Shown one piece after another: positions 36,746 to 46,030 of a stretch of DNA of 64,000 bases. The first letter of the stretch is position 1, and each line of letters starts with the position of its first letter. The stretch spans positions 434,001-498,000 of the forward strand of contig NZ_JAUQSZ010000001.1 in assembly GCF_030580995.1 (NCBI RefSeq), read 5' to 3'. The notes below the pieces were generated by a model. The model was not told where the DNA came from. It did no database searches and saw nothing but the letters and a program-made list of their open reading frames with translations. Source of the stretch: Sphingomonas immobilis (GTDB lineage: Bacteria > Pseudomonadota > Alphaproteobacteria > Sphingomonadales > Sphingomonadaceae). The position numbers were made by a program, and so were the translations under genes.

Positions 36746-38133
36746 GGCTGCCCGTAGCGCGCCTTCAACATTCCCCAGACGGCGCGCAGGCCCAGCGCCT
36801 CGCCGCCCTTGGGGCGGCCGGGCTTGGAGGCGGGACGCCAGGCAAAGGTATCGAGATGCGCCCAGGGCGTGCCCTCCGGCACGAAGCGGCGCAGGAACAG
36901 CGCGGCGGTGACGGCGCCCGCGAATCCGCCGTCGGGGGCGTTGACGAGATCGGCGATGTCGGAGCTAAGCATCTCGTCATAGCCGTCCCATAGCGGCAGC
37001 CGCCACAGCGGATCTTCCGCCGCCGTGCCCGCCGCGATCAGCGCATCGGCGAGCGTATCGTCATTGGCGAAGGTCGCAGGCAGATCGGGGCCGAGCGCGA
37101 CGCGCGCGGCGCCGGTGAGGGTTGCGAAGTCGAGGATCAGCGTCGGGCTTTCCTCGGCGGCGCGGGTGAGCGCGTCTCCCAAGATCAGGCGGCCTTCGGC
37201 ATCGGTGTTGGTGTTCTCGACCGTCAGGCCCTTGCGGGTGGCGAGCACGTCGCCGGGGCGGAAGGCGCTGGCCGATACGCTGTTCTCGACCGCCGGGATC
37301 AGCAGGTGCAACCGCACCGGCAGGCGTGCGGCCATGATGAGCTCGGCGAGCGCCAGCGCGTGCGCCGCGCCGCCCATGTCCTTCTTCATCAGCCGCATCG
37401 CGGAGCTCGGCTTGATGTCGAGCCCGCCGGAATCGAAGCACACGCCCTTGCCGATCACGGCGATGCGCGGATGCGCGGGGTTGCCCCATTCGAGCTCGAT
37501 CAGGCGCGGCTCGCGGCCGGGGGCGGCGGCCTGGCCGACCGCGTGGATCATCGGATAGCCCGTGACGAGTGGCGCGCCTTTCGTCACGGCGAGGACGGCG
37601 CTGTGGGTCTCGGCGAGGGCGCGCGCTTCCTCCTCCAGCTCCGCCGGGCCGAGATCGGCGGCGGCGGTGTTGACGAGATCGCGAACCCTGGCGGTGGCGG
37701 CGGCGAGCGCGACCGCTTCGGCGATGCGCGCAGGCTCGGTCGAGAGCAGCACCCGCGTGGGCGTGCGATCGGGCTTCTTGTAGCGGGCGAACGTGTGTTG
37801 GCCGAGCGCCCAGCCGAGCATCGCCGCCCCAGCGTCCGCGCCGTCGAGCCGGTAGTTCCCATCAGGCAGGGTCTCGGCGAGTCTGGCGAGATCCCACGGG
37901 CCGAGCGGCGTCTTTGCGACGCAGAGCAGGACCGACCAATCCTCGGGCGTGTCGACGGCGAGGATGGCGGAGGCACCGGCCTTGCCTTCGAAACGCTGGG
38001 CGTCGAGCAGGGCGCGCGCGCGCGGCGGCTGGGCGGTACGCCAAGCGTCGAATCCATCCTTGACGACGACATGGATGGTGCGGGCGCTCTGCCCGCGATC
38101 GGGCTGCAGCAGGGGTTGGGGATCGAAGCTCAT
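36742..38133 (-). CDS. M17 family leucyl aminopeptidase
   Basis: A 463-residue di-metal aminopeptidase of the PepA/PepB family. Metal and catalytic residues appear in GKGVCFDSGGLDIKPSSAM (Lys, Asp), MKKDMGGAA (Lys, Asp) and NTNTDAEGRLILGDAL (Asp, Glu, Arg). It is shorter than typical PepA and closer to the alphaproteobacterial M17 group, so I give no symbol. Cytosolic; degrades peptides from the N-terminus. It is the last of three leftward genes (YiiX-like, serine hydrolase, aminopeptidase), all joined by ATGA overlaps. Confidence 0.9.
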   Translation of the reverse strand: MSFDPQPLLQPDRGQSARTIHVVVKDGFDAWRTAQPPRARALLDAQRFEGKAGASAILAVDTPEDWSVLLCVAKTPLGPWDLARLAETLPDGNYRLDGADAGAAMLGWALGQHTFARYKKPDRTPTRVLLSTEPARIAEAVALAAATARVRDLVNTAAADLGPAELEEEARALAETHSAVLAVTKGAPLVTGYPMIHAVGQAAAPGREPRLIELEWGNPAHPRIAVIGKGVCFDSGGLDIKPSSAMRLMKKDMGGAAHALALAELIMAARLPVRLHLLIPAVENSVSASAFRPGDVLATRKGLTVENTNTDAEGRLILGDALTRAAEESPTLILDFATLTGAARVALGPDLPATFANDDTLADALIAAGTAAEDPLWRLPLWDGYDEMLSSDIADLVNAPDGGFAGAVTAALFLRRFVPEGTPWAHLDTFAWRPASKPGRPKGGEALGLRAVWGMLKARYGQP

Positions 38134-39524
38134 TCGCCCGGCATTATCAGGAACTGTTCGTAACGCCCATGCTCGCCGGGTTCGGCATAGGTGACGACGT
38201 TGACGGCACGGTTCGCGAAGGTGACGCGGTAGTTGCGGTTGACGAAACCGCCGCGCAGGCGAGGCGGACGGACCAGCTCGAAACTCCTGGGCTCCCCCAG
38301 CGGAGCGAGCGACGTCTTGTAGTCGGCGAGCGCGGTCGGCGTGAAATAGTAGTTCGCGTCGTCGGTCATCGTCGCGCGATCGAGCGTGCCGGTGCGCAGC
38401 GCGTCGAAGATCGCGCGCGCCTGCTTCGCCCTGGTGGCTTCGGTGGCGATGGTGGTGGGGGGCGGGAGGATCAGCGCCGCGATCTGGCTGGCGATCTTGC
38501 CCTGGGCGTCGCCGAAATCGCCGTTGACCAGCACGACGACCGCCGCCTTGTCGTCGGGAAAGACGGTGTTCTGCGACAGGAAGCCGACCGCTTCGCCGCT
38601 GTGTTCGACGTAGGCGTGGCCGTCCTGCTCCTTGGCATAGACGCCGAGGCCGTAGCCGTTGGTGCTGCCGTCTGGCAGGCGTACCGGCGTTTCCTGCGCT
38701 GCCCAGTCGTCGGCGGGCAGCAGCGTGCGGTTCATCCGCGCGATGTCCCATTTGGCGAGATCGCTCGCCGACATCGCCAGTTCCCCCGCAGCGTAGAGCC
38801 AGCCCGGCGCTGCAGGCTGGGCGACCCGCACCGGGCCGAGCGCGTAGCGGTGATAGCCGTTCGGAAAGCCGGAACCGGTCGCAAGATCCTGGTCGATCGC
38901 CGCGATGCCGAGCGGGGTGAAGACGCGGGCCCTCAGGAAATCGAGCAGCGGCATGCCCGCCACCTTCTCGATGATCATGCCGGCGACGACATAGCCGGTG
39001 TTCGAATATTGCCACTGCGTGCCGGGCGCGAAATCGAGCGGGTTCTTCGCCCAGCGATCTATGATGCCCTGCGGCGTGGTGGGATTGCTCATCGCCGCGA
39101 AACTGTAATCCTGCGGCCAATAGTCCTGCAGGCCCGAGGTGTGGCTGAGGAGCTGGCGGATCGTGATCCTGTCGCCGCCGCTGATGCCGGGAAGGTATTT
39201 CGCGACGGTGTCGTCGAGACTGAGCTTGCCCTCGTCCTCGAGCAGGAGCGCGGCGGCAGCGGTGAATTGCTTGGAGACCGAGGCGATCGGATATTTGGCG
39301 TCGGTGCGCGCGACCGGGATCGTGTCGGATTGCTTGCCGTATGCCTTGGCGAAGACGATGCGCCCGCCGCGCACGATCGCGACCGAGGCGGAAGGGACGC
39401 CGGTGCGGGCGAGGCTCTGCGCGACGATGGCGTTGATGCGCGCGGTTTCGGCCGGGGTGAGATCCTGCGCGGCGGCGGGCGCGGCTACCGTCGCGAATAT
39501 CGGCAGCAACCAGCCTGGCTTCAT
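38130..39524 (-). CDS. class C beta-lactamase-like serine hydrolase (exported)
   Basis: A 464-residue periplasmic protein starting MKPGWLLPIFATVAAPAAAQ (signal peptide, cleavage after AAA). The serine hydrolase triad is present: SVSK (Ser nucleophile, Lys), YSN (Tyr base) and HSG in place of KTG. About 100 extra residues at the C-terminus (from ALRTGTLDRATM) form an additional domain. The family includes esterases, D-Ala-D-Ala peptidases and peptidases, so the substrate is unresolved. Coupled to the aminopeptidase and YiiX-like genes by ATGA overlaps; a role in peptide or peptidoglycan turnover would fit. Confidence 0.85.
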   Translation of the reverse strand: MKPGWLLPIFATVAAPAAAQDLTPAETARINAIVAQSLARTGVPSASVAIVRGGRIVFAKAYGKQSDTIPVARTDAKYPIASVSKQFTAAAALLLEDEGKLSLDDTVAKYLPGISGGDRITIRQLLSHTSGLQDYWPQDYSFAAMSNPTTPQGIIDRWAKNPLDFAPGTQWQYSNTGYVVAGMIIEKVAGMPLLDFLRARVFTPLGIAAIDQDLATGSGFPNGYHRYALGPVRVAQPAAPGWLYAAGELAMSASDLAKWDIARMNRTLLPADDWAAQETPVRLPDGSTNGYGLGVYAKEQDGHAYVEHSGEAVGFLSQNTVFPDDKAAVVVLVNGDFGDAQGKIASQIAALILPPPTTIATEATRAKQARAIFDALRTGTLDRATMTDDANYYFTPTALADYKTSLAPLGEPRSFELVRPPRLRGGFVNRNYRVTFANRAVNVVTYAEPGEHGRYEQFLIMPGE

Positions 39525-40171
39525 TCGTCGTCCTCCATCGGGCCCTTGCGCAGAGGGTATCGCGAAACGCGCGCGACTGCACGCACCTCGGGCGCCTTCG
39601 CGAAATCGCATGGGGCGATGAACCCGCGCCCGTCCCACGGGATCGCGATGCCGAGCCGCTGGAAGCATTGATCGATATATTCCGCGCAGAAATATTCGTC
39701 GCCGGGCTGGATCAGCTTCGGCACCCGCATATGCGGCCGGGCGAAGGCGATGCGCAGGCCGATCTTGACCAGCTCCATCGCATCGAACGGCAGGCCGAGC
39801 TGGTCGGTCGCGAACTCGCTCATCTGGCGGAACTGCGCGGGGCTCGCGTCGGCGACGCGGTCGTGGCGGGCGATCACGACCTTGCCGGGGAACGGTTGGT
39901 CGGGCGTCTTGAAATCATTGAGGAAGCGGCTGAGCGGCACGCAGCGCACGCCGATCTTCTGCACCGCCTCCAGCACCATCACGCGGTCGAGCGCATCGAC
40001 GCGCACGATCATCGCGCAGTGACTCCAGTCGCTCTTGGTCGCCCAGCGGATGACCTTGGAGAACATCTGATCGCCCGAACAGAGCGCCAGATCGCCGGTG
40101 CGGACGATCTTGCGGATATCGGCGTAACGCTGCGGCGGGAGCGCGGTGAGCGCTTCGTGGGGCCTCGTCAC
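39521..40171 (-). CDS. YiiX-like permuted NlpC/P60 cysteine hydrolase
   Basis: A 216-residue protein of the permuted papain-fold family. The catalytic pair can be seen as His52 in KSDWSHCAMIVR and the later Cys in EYFCAEYIDQCF. There is no signal peptide. The start is a GTG at 40171 (MTRPHEALTALPPQRY). Related proteins cleave amide or lipid-linked peptide bonds, with few activities known. It heads a three-gene coupled operon with the serine hydrolase and M17 aminopeptidase, 12 nt after rimO. Confidence 0.8.
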   Translation of the reverse strand: MTRPHEALTALPPQRYADIRKIVRTGDLALCSGDQMFSKVIRWATKSDWSHCAMIVRVDALDRVMVLEAVQKIGVRCVPLSRFLNDFKTPDQPFPGKVVIARHDRVADASPAQFRQMSEFATDQLGLPFDAMELVKIGLRIAFARPHMRVPKLIQPGDEYFCAEYIDQCFQRLGIAIPWDGRGFIAPCDFAKAPEVRAVARVSRYPLRKGPMEDDE

Positions 40172-40183
40172 CGCGCGCGAGAC

Positions 40184-41512
40184 TCAGGCGACGGGCACGC
40201 CGTAGAGATCGTGCTCGTCGGCATCCTCGATCGAGACCGCGACGATATCGCCCTGCTTGAGATGGCCTGCATCGCGCAGGAACACCTCACCGTCGATTTC
40301 GGGTGCATCGGCCTTGGAGCGGCCAGTCGCGCCTTCTTCCCCGACCTCGTCGATGATGACGTCGAGCGTGCGGCCGACCTTGGCCTGCAGCTTCTCGGCG
40401 GAGATGCGGGCGGTCAGCTCCATCAGCCGGGCGTAGCGCTCCTCCTTGACCTCTTCAGGCACCGGGTTCGGCAGGTCGTTGGCGGCGGCGCCCTCGACGG
40501 GTTCGAAACGGAAGGCGCCGACGCGGTCGAGCTGCGCTTCCTCCAGCCAGTCCATCAGATAGGCGAAATCGTCCTCGGTCTCGCCGGGGAAGCCGACGAC
40601 GAAGGTCGAGCGGATCGCGATATCGGGGGCGATGGTGCGCCAGCTCTTGATACGCTCCAGCACCTTCGTTTCGTTGGCGGGGCGCTTCATCAGCTTGAGC
40701 ACGTTGCGGCTGGCATGCTGGAACGGGATGTCGAGGTACGGGAGGACCAGCCCCTCGGCCATCAGCGGAATGACCTGATCGACGTGCGGATAGGGGTAGA
40801 CATAGTGCAGGCGCACCCACGCCCCCAACTTGCCGAGTTCGCGCGACAGATCGGTCATGTGCGCGCGGACCTCGTGGCCCTTCCACTCGCGCGGCTGGTG
40901 GCGGATATCGACGCCGTAGGCCGAGGTATCCTGGCTGATGACCAGCAGTTCCTTGGTGCCCGCTTCGATCAGCTTCTCGGCTTCGCGCAGGATCGCGTCG
41001 GGGCGGCGGCTGACGAGATCGCCGCGCAGGCTCGGGATGATGCAGAAGGCGCAGCGGTGGTTGCACCCCTCCGAAATCTTCAGATAGCTGTAGTGGCGCG
41101 GCGTCAGTTTCAACCCGCTGTCGGGAACGAGATTGAGGAAGGCGCTGGGCGGCATCGGCGCCGCCTCGTGGACCGCGCCGACGACCTCTTCATACTGGTG
41201 CGCGCCGGTTACCGCCAGGACGTTGGGGAAACGCGCGCGGATGACCTCCGCCTCCTTGCCCATGCAGCCGGTGACGATGACGCGGCCGTTCTCGGCGATC
41301 GCCTCGCCGATCGCCTCCAGCGATTCCTCCTTGGCGGAATCGAGGAAGCCACAGGTGTTGACCAGCACCACGTCGGCGCCGGCGTAATCGGGCGACATGG
41401 CATAGCCGTCGCTGCGCAGCTTGGTGAGGATGCGTTCGCTGTCGACCAGGTTCTTGGGACAGCCGAGCGAAACCATGCCGACGCGCGGCGGGGAGGGGAG
41501 GACAGTTGCCAT
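40184..41512 (-). CDS. rimO: ribosomal protein S12 methylthiotransferase RimO
   Basis: A radical-SAM enzyme that methylthiolates an aspartate of ribosomal protein S12. The 442-residue protein has an N-terminal MTTase domain with its cluster cysteines ([35 protein letters not shown]), the radical-SAM CxxxCxxC in [18 protein letters not shown], and a C-terminal TRAM domain. The CPKN motif and the PSLRG loop favour RimO over MiaB. It is followed 12 nt later by the YiiX-like gene. Confidence 0.95.
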   Translation of the reverse strand: MATVLPSPPRVGMVSLGCPKNLVDSERILTKLRSDGYAMSPDYAGADVVLVNTCGFLDSAKEESLEAIGEAIAENGRVIVTGCMGKEAEVIRARFPNVLAVTGAHQYEEVVGAVHEAAPMPPSAFLNLVPDSGLKLTPRHYSYLKISEGCNHRCAFCIIPSLRGDLVSRRPDAILREAEKLIEAGTKELLVISQDTSAYGVDIRHQPREWKGHEVRAHMTDLSRELGKLGAWVRLHYVYPYPHVDQVIPLMAEGLVLPYLDIPFQHASRNVLKLMKRPANETKVLERIKSWRTIAPDIAIRSTFVVGFPGETEDDFAYLMDWLEEAQLDRVGAFRFEPVEGAAANDLPNPVPEEVKEERYARLMELTARISAEKLQAKVGRTLDVIIDEVGEEGATGRSKADAPEIDGEVFLRDAGHLKQGDIVAVSIEDADEHDLYGVPVA

Positions 41513-41618
41513 GAGAAGCGCGCCACATAGGCGAGATCGCGAGGTTTTTCCATAGGTGGGCGCGTTAACCCGGTGTTTACCATGTCGCGCGCAAACCCCG
41601 TCACTGGGGGAGCCCTAT

Positions 41619-41948
41619 ATGGCGTCGAGAGCGAGCAAATATCAGCCCGTCGAACCGGCCTCGCTGGAGGCACGCGGAGCGGCACGGCATACAGTCGTCG
41701 TCAACCGCGCGGCGGTGCGGCGGCATGGCAAAAGATCCGTCGATGCGAGCCTGCACGACATCTCGATCTTCGGCTGCCGGATCCAGTCCGATCTCGACAC
41801 CGAAGTGGGCGAGCGGCTGTGGCTTCGTTTCCTCGGCGGCCTGCCGGTGGCGGCGACGGTGGTGTGGTGCGGGGATGGCCTCGCCGGCTGTCGTTTCGAT
41901 GCACCGATCGCAGGGGCCATGTTGCGGACGCTGACTTTGCCCGCCTAG
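41619..41948 (+). CDS. PilZ domain protein
   Basis: A 109-residue single-domain protein. It has an Arg-rich N-terminal stretch (EARGAARHTVVVNRAAVRR) followed by DASLHDISIFGCRI, the second PilZ motif (D/NxSxxG), so it may bind c-di-GMP. The first arginines fit RxxxR only loosely. The start ATG at 41619 is chosen over an in-frame GTG-type extension. It is divergent from rimO and 8 nt upstream of the DOMON-like gene, so likely in one operon. Confidence 0.75.
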   Translation: MASRASKYQPVEPASLEARGAARHTVVVNRAAVRRHGKRSVDASLHDISIFGCRIQSDLDTEVGERLWLRFLGGLPVAATVVWCGDGLAGCRFDAPIAGAMLRTLTLPA

Positions 41949-41956
41949 AAGGGCCG

Positions 41957-42484
41957 ATGGCCGAATATACCCTTGTTCCACATCCCGACACGCCGCCGCG
42001 CGCGATCGACTTCGTCGGCGTCTCGATACGGCAGGACGAGCATGGACTGAACCTCTGCTACGTCATCGGTGGGGATACCGCCGGGCTGGTGATTCCGCCC
42101 GCAGCAGCGCCGTGCCGTACCGACGAACTGTGGCGGACGACCTGCTTCGAATTGTTCGTGCAGACCGGGGCGACCGACTATCTCGAATTCAACTTCTCGC
42201 CGTCGAGCGCGTGGGCGGCCTATCGCTTCTCCGACTATCGCACCGGCATGGCACCGGCCGACGCCGCGCCGCGCATCGGCATCAGCGACGAGGGCGATGC
42301 GCTGATCGTCGCGGTGCGGATCGCGGCACCCGCGCCGCCCGGCACGCTCGCCGCGCTGAGCGTCGTCGTGGAGGAGCGCGACGGGACCAAATCCTATTGG
42401 GCACTCGCGCACGGCGACGGGCCGCCGGATTTCCACGACCCGGATTGCTTTGTCGCGCCGCTCCCGGCACCTGAGCCGGCATGA
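41957..42484 (+). CDS. DOMON-like domain protein
   Basis: A 175-residue beta-rich protein without a signal peptide. Blocks such as LWRTTCFELFVQ, YLEFNFSPSSAWAAYRFSDYR and SYWALAHGDGPPDFHDPDCF are those of the DOMON_DOH-like family often found next to DUF1343/NamZ genes. DOMON folds bind heme or sugars; no ligand residues can be proved here. It overlaps namZ by ATGA (42481-42484), implying a coupled function in cell-wall sugar metabolism. Confidence 0.75.
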   Translation: MAEYTLVPHPDTPPRAIDFVGVSIRQDEHGLNLCYVIGGDTAGLVIPPAAAPCRTDELWRTTCFELFVQTGATDYLEFNFSPSSAWAAYRFSDYRTGMAPADAAPRIGISDEGDALIVAVRIAAPAPPGTLAALSVVVEERDGTKSYWALAHGDGPPDFHDPDCFVAPLPAPEPA

Positions 42485-43683
42485 AATTCGGAATCGACCG
42501 GCTGCTCGCCGACCCAGAATTGCGCAGGCCCCTCGAAGGCAAGCGCGTCGCGCTCGTCGCGCATCCGGCTTCCGTGACGGCGGACCTGACACACAGCCTC
42601 GACGCGCTGGTCGCGGCGGGGCTCAATGTGTCGGCGGTGTTCGGGCCGCAGCACGGCGTGCGCGGCGACCTGCAGGACAACATGATGGAGTCGCCGGACT
42701 ATACCGACCCGACCTACGGGATGCCGGTGTTCAGCCTCTATGGCGAGGTGCGGCGGCCGACGGGGCAGTCGATGGGCACATTCGACGTGATGCTGGTCGA
42801 TCTGCAGGATCTCGGCACGCGCATCTACACCTTCATCACGACGCTGCGGTACGTGCTGGAGGCGGCGGCGCAGCACGGCAAGGCGGTGTGGGTACTCGAC
42901 CGGCCCAATCCGGCGGGACGGCCGATCGAGGGGCTGACGCTGCGGCCGGGCTGGGAGAGCTTCGTCGGCGCGGGCGCGATGCCGATGCGGCACGGGCTGA
43001 CGATGGGGGAGCTGGGGGCCTGGTTCGTCGAGACGCTGGGGCTCGACGTCGAGTACCGCGTCATCGCGATGGAGGGCTGGGAGCCGGGCGCCGCGCCGGG
43101 CTTCGGCTGGCCCGAGGACCGGGTGTGGATCAACCCGAGCCCGAACGCGCCCAATCTGAACATGGCGCGCGCCTATGCCGGGACGGTGATGCTGGAGGGG
43201 ACGACGCTGTCCGAGGGGCGCGGGACGACGCGGCCGCTGGAACTGTTCGGCGCGCCCGATCTCGATGCGAAGGCGGTGATCGCCGAGATGCGCAAGCTCG
43301 CGCCGGAGTGGCTGGAGGGCTGCGTGCTGCGCGACATCTGGTTCCAGCCGACGTTCCACAAGCATGTCGGGCAGCTCTGCAACGGCGTGCATGTGCATGC
43401 CGAGGGGCCGTTCTACGACCATGCCGCCTTCAAGCCGTGGCGGTTGCAGGCGCTGGCGTTCAAGGCGATCCGGCGGCTGCGGCCGGATTATGATCTGTGG
43501 CGTGATTTCCCGTACGAATACGAGTTCGGCAAGCTCGCCATTGACGTCATCAATGGCAGTGCTTTGCTGCGCGAATGGGTGGACGACTCGGGCGCGACGG
43601 CGGGCGATCTCGACTCGCTGACGCTGCCCGATGAAGCCGCCTGGGCCGCGGAAATCCGCCATTTGCTGCTTTACGCAGGTTAA
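42481..43683 (+). CDS. namZ: DUF1343/NamZ-family exo-beta-N-acetylmuramidase
   Basis: Members release N-acetylmuramic acid from peptidoglycan fragments. The 400-residue protein has the DUF1343 signature blocks GPQHGVRGDLQDNM, PVFSLYG, DLQDLGTRIYTFITT, VLDRPNPAG and LSEGRGTTRPLELFGAP. There is no signal peptide, so it would act in the cytosol, as in a recycling pathway. It is coupled to the DOMON-like gene. The specific NamZ activity is inferred from family membership. Confidence 0.85.
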   Translation: MKFGIDRLLADPELRRPLEGKRVALVAHPASVTADLTHSLDALVAAGLNVSAVFGPQHGVRGDLQDNMMESPDYTDPTYGMPVFSLYGEVRRPTGQSMGTFDVMLVDLQDLGTRIYTFITTLRYVLEAAAQHGKAVWVLDRPNPAGRPIEGLTLRPGWESFVGAGAMPMRHGLTMGELGAWFVETLGLDVEYRVIAMEGWEPGAAPGFGWPEDRVWINPSPNAPNLNMARAYAGTVMLEGTTLSEGRGTTRPLELFGAPDLDAKAVIAEMRKLAPEWLEGCVLRDIWFQPTFHKHVGQLCNGVHVHAEGPFYDHAAFKPWRLQALAFKAIRRLRPDYDLWRDFPYEYEFGKLAIDVINGSALLREWVDDSGATAGDLDSLTLPDEAAWAAEIRHLLLYAG

Positions 43684-43798
43684 GCTCTCATTTTGCCGCG
43701 CTGCGGGAGCGGTTCGTCACAAAGTCTTATGTTCGTTCGGAAATTTGCGCTGGATTTGGTTCAGAGCAAAACAAAGTCGCGAAGTGGACTTGGGGCAG

Positions 43799-43948
43799 AT
43801 GGAATCGAACCTGTTTTATTACTCGCGCCGCGCCATGCAGGAACATGCCGCGGCCCGCACGGCGCTCACCGCGGAAGCCCGCCAGCGACGGCTCGAACTG
43901 GCGCAGATGTTCGAAGCCAAGGTCGCCGCGCAGAAGATGAGCGCCTGA
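43799..43948 (+). CDS. 49-residue conserved-looking small protein
   Basis: A small, basic, helical protein, MESNLFYYSRRAMQEHAAAR..., too short for strong evidence. The start ATG at 43799 follows a GGGGCAG run; codon use is GC3-rich like real genes here, and charged residues are spaced as in an amphipathic helix. Element D begins 7 nt past its stop, the same placement other copies show relative to real genes, which supports it being a gene. The function is unknown. Confidence 0.5.
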   Translation: MESNLFYYSRRAMQEHAAARTALTAEARQRRLELAQMFEAKVAAQKMSA

Positions 43949-43954
43949 GCGGGG

Positions 43955-44158
43955 GCGCGGAAAGTCACACTAAGGTCACACTGATTGGCATGTTTCGGGC
44001 GCGCATGTGGCGTGGCGAAGTTCACACCTGGTTGACACGATTGACACCTGGTTGGAAACTATTCGGACTGATCGTTTCCGAAATTGCGATGATCTCCGGC
44101 GATGTCAAAGAGCGTTCGGCCGAGGGATGGCAGGTTTCGGGCGTGTAGGACAGGGGCA
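43955..44158 (+). repeat. dispersed composite element, copy D (rearranged)
   Basis: Module 3 comes first (43955-43986, GTCACACTAAGGTCACACTG). Then a variant of module 1 with a tandem ACACCTGGTTG unit (44021-44060), module 2 (about 44069-44087, GATCGTTTCCGAAATTGC) and module 4 GTGTAGGACAG (44143-44153). The hairpin that follows module 4 in copies B and C is not clear. The AT-rich gene at 44159 follows immediately in antisense; its stop codon abuts the element. Confidence 0.75.
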
Positions 44159-44743
44159 TTACAGATAGGGCCCGTTCCACTTCAATGTCGTGGGTTTCTC
44201 GCAGGTTCCGGGAAGGCGTTTCAAGTTAACGACCCGGTCGATGAGAACGGCGTTATTGGTCGAGTTCGGGTAGCCGTGAGCACTCTCTATAACCGTGCGT
44301 CGTCCGATCAGTTCAATCATATGTTCGCATCTCGGTTCGCCTAGCTTCGCCCACCATTTCACGCCCGGGGAGGTTGTCACTACGCTGCGGGTTGAGTTCC
44401 AATAATTGCTTGGTCTCTTGTTCGCGTTTTCGTAGAAATCCGTTCCATAGATGATGCCGCGCATCGGGCGGGCGTCTCCAAAGCGGTAACAATCGCGTAT
44501 GTCAGTATCTTGCAGATACGCTGTGCCGTCTGCGTGTCTGGCCGGGCGCTTGCAGGGATAGCCGAAGACTCCTCCGGTCACCGCCTTCGCCTGATCGTCG
44601 AGGTGGCGGTACGCATCGGTCGGGACACCGGTTTTATTGCAGCCGGCCAGCGCGAGCGCGGTAGCGAGGCCCGCCGCGGCGAAGCCGCGTCGTCGGACGG
44701 TCGCGGGCGCGACCGCCGGCCGGGCCGGTGGCCTCTCGCGCAT
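44159..44743 (-). CDS. orphan lipoprotein (cargo gene of islet D)
   Basis: About 194 residues of unrecognised family. A twin-Arg-like lead RRRGFAAAGLATALALAGC ends in lipobox LAGC, so it should be a lipoprotein; the start is placed at the ATG 44743, inside a hairpin cluster, and could be elsewhere. The mature part contains GGVFGYPCKRPARH, IRDCYRFGDARPM, an NYWNSTRSVVTTSPG stretch and two further cysteines. Two 60-base lines count 55% and 50% GC, well below the neighbours. Its 3' end abuts element D and its 5' end runs into the hairpin cluster at the VWA gene's 3' end. Confidence 0.55.
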   Translation of the reverse strand: MRERPPARPAVAPATVRRRGFAAAGLATALALAGCNKTGVPTDAYRHLDDQAKAVTGGVFGYPCKRPARHADGTAYLQDTDIRDCYRFGDARPMRGIIYGTDFYENANKRPSNYWNSTRSVVTTSPGVKWWAKLGEPRCEHMIELIGRRTVIESAHGYPNSTNNAVLIDRVVNLKRLPGTCEKPTTLKWNGPYL

Positions 44744-44766
44744 AGCTGCGCTATCCGCGTGGGCCA
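44685..44766. repeat. hairpin cluster at the VWA gene 3' end
   Basis: GCCGGCCGGGCCGGTGGCC-type stems and GCGCATAGCTGCGCTATCCGCG immediately before the stop codon of the leftward VWA gene. The last hairpin matches the one before the lexA stop (GCGCATAGCTACGCTACGCG). Boundaries are approximate; it also supplies the probable start of the adjacent lipoprotein gene. Confidence 0.5.
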
Positions 44767-44767
44767 C

Positions 44768-45946
44768 CTAGCGTTTCCTCGTCAGCTCCCGCATCGCGTC
44801 GTCGAGACCTTGCAGCGTCAGCGGGTACATGCGGTCGTTCATCAGCTCGCGCATCACCTTGGTGGATTGCGAATGGACCCATTGTTCCTTCGGGGTCGGG
44901 TTGAGCCACACCGCCGCCGGATAGGTTGTCGTCAGCCGGTCCATCCACACCGCGCCCGCTTCCGGGTTCATATGCTCGACCGAGCCGCCGGGATGCGTGA
45001 TCTCGTACGGGCTCATCGCGGCATCGCCGACGAACACCAGTTTGTAATCGTGGCCGTATTTGTGGAGGATATCCCACATCGGCGTGCGCTCGGCGAAGCG
45101 GCGGCGGTTGTCCTTCCACACGCCTTCGTAGGGGCAATTGTGGAAGTAGAAGAATTCGAGGTTCTTGAACTCGGTCGTCGCGGCGGAGAACAGCTCCTCG
45201 CAGAGCTTGATGAACGGGTCCATCGATCCGCCGACGTCGAGGAACAGCAGCAATTTCACGGCATTGCGCCGTTCCGGGCGCATGTGGACGTCGAGCCAGC
45301 CCTGGCGCGCGGTGCCGCTGATCGTAGCGTCGATGTCGAGCTCGTCGGCGGCGCCGGTGCGGGCGAACTTGCGCAGGCGGCGCAGCGCGATCTTGATGTT
45401 GCGCGTGCCGAGCTCGCGCGTGGCGTCGAGGTTCTTGAACTCGCGCTGTTCCCACACCTTGATCGCGCGGCCGTGCTTGGCCTGGCCGCCGATCCGCACG
45501 CCTTCGGGGTTATAGCCGCTGTGGCCGAAGGGCGAGGTGCCGCCGGTGCCGATCCACTTGTTGCCGCCCTGGTGCCGGCCCTGCTGCTCCTCGAGCCGCT
45601 TCTTCAGCGTCTCCATGATCTCGTCCCAGTCGCCGAGCGACTTGATCTTTTCCATCTCCTCGGCCGTGAGATATTTCTCGGCGACGGCGCGCAGCCATTC
45701 GGCGGGAACGTCGGTGACGTCCTGGCCGTAGCTCGTCAGCAAGCCCTTGAAGACCTTGCCGAACACCTGATCGAAGCGATCGAGCAGGCCCTCGTCCTTC
45801 ACGTAGACGGCGCGGGAGAGGTAGTAGAATTGCTCGGGGTCGCGATCGATCACCTCGGCGTCGAGCGCTTCGAGCAGCAGGAGATGCTCTTTCAAGCTGG
45901 CGGGGATGCCGGCGGCGCGGAGCGCGTCGAGGAAATTGAGGAACAT
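44768..45946 (-). CDS. VWA domain protein (CoxE-like), MoxR partner
   Basis: A 392-residue cytosolic protein. The N-terminal half is helical (MFLNFLDALRAAGIPASLKE), a Gly-rich middle (GNKWIGTGGTSPFGHSGYNP) precedes a von Willebrand A fold. The MIDAS motif reads DVGGSMD, i.e. DxGGS with Gly in place of the first Ser of DxSxS. Such proteins pair with MoxR AAA+ ATPases to act as chaperones inserting cofactors or assembling complexes; the MoxR gene is 1.2 kb upstream at 47168. The target is unknown; no cox or mxa genes are present. Confidence 0.85.
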   Translation of the reverse strand: MFLNFLDALRAAGIPASLKEHLLLLEALDAEVIDRDPEQFYYLSRAVYVKDEGLLDRFDQVFGKVFKGLLTSYGQDVTDVPAEWLRAVAEKYLTAEEMEKIKSLGDWDEIMETLKKRLEEQQGRHQGGNKWIGTGGTSPFGHSGYNPEGVRIGGQAKHGRAIKVWEQREFKNLDATRELGTRNIKIALRRLRKFARTGAADELDIDATISGTARQGWLDVHMRPERRNAVKLLLFLDVGGSMDPFIKLCEELFSAATTEFKNLEFFYFHNCPYEGVWKDNRRRFAERTPMWDILHKYGHDYKLVFVGDAAMSPYEITHPGGSVEHMNPEAGAVWMDRLTTTYPAAVWLNPTPKEQWVHSQSTKVMRELMNDRMYPLTLQGLDDAMRELTRKR

Positions 45947-46030
45947 GGCGTGACCGTATCGCCGGTCGCGATCAGATCAACTGTTTCTTCGGCCCGCGAG
46001 GAATCGTGGCGCCTGCCCCAGAAAGCCCAA

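Noticed and set aside
36742-39582. A single 946-codon minus-strand frame across the aminopeptidase and serine hydrolase genes
   Set aside because: Only its last part is the real M17 enzyme from the ATG at 38133; the upstream part is out of frame with the serine hydrolase, whose SxxK, YxN and HxG motifs are clear.
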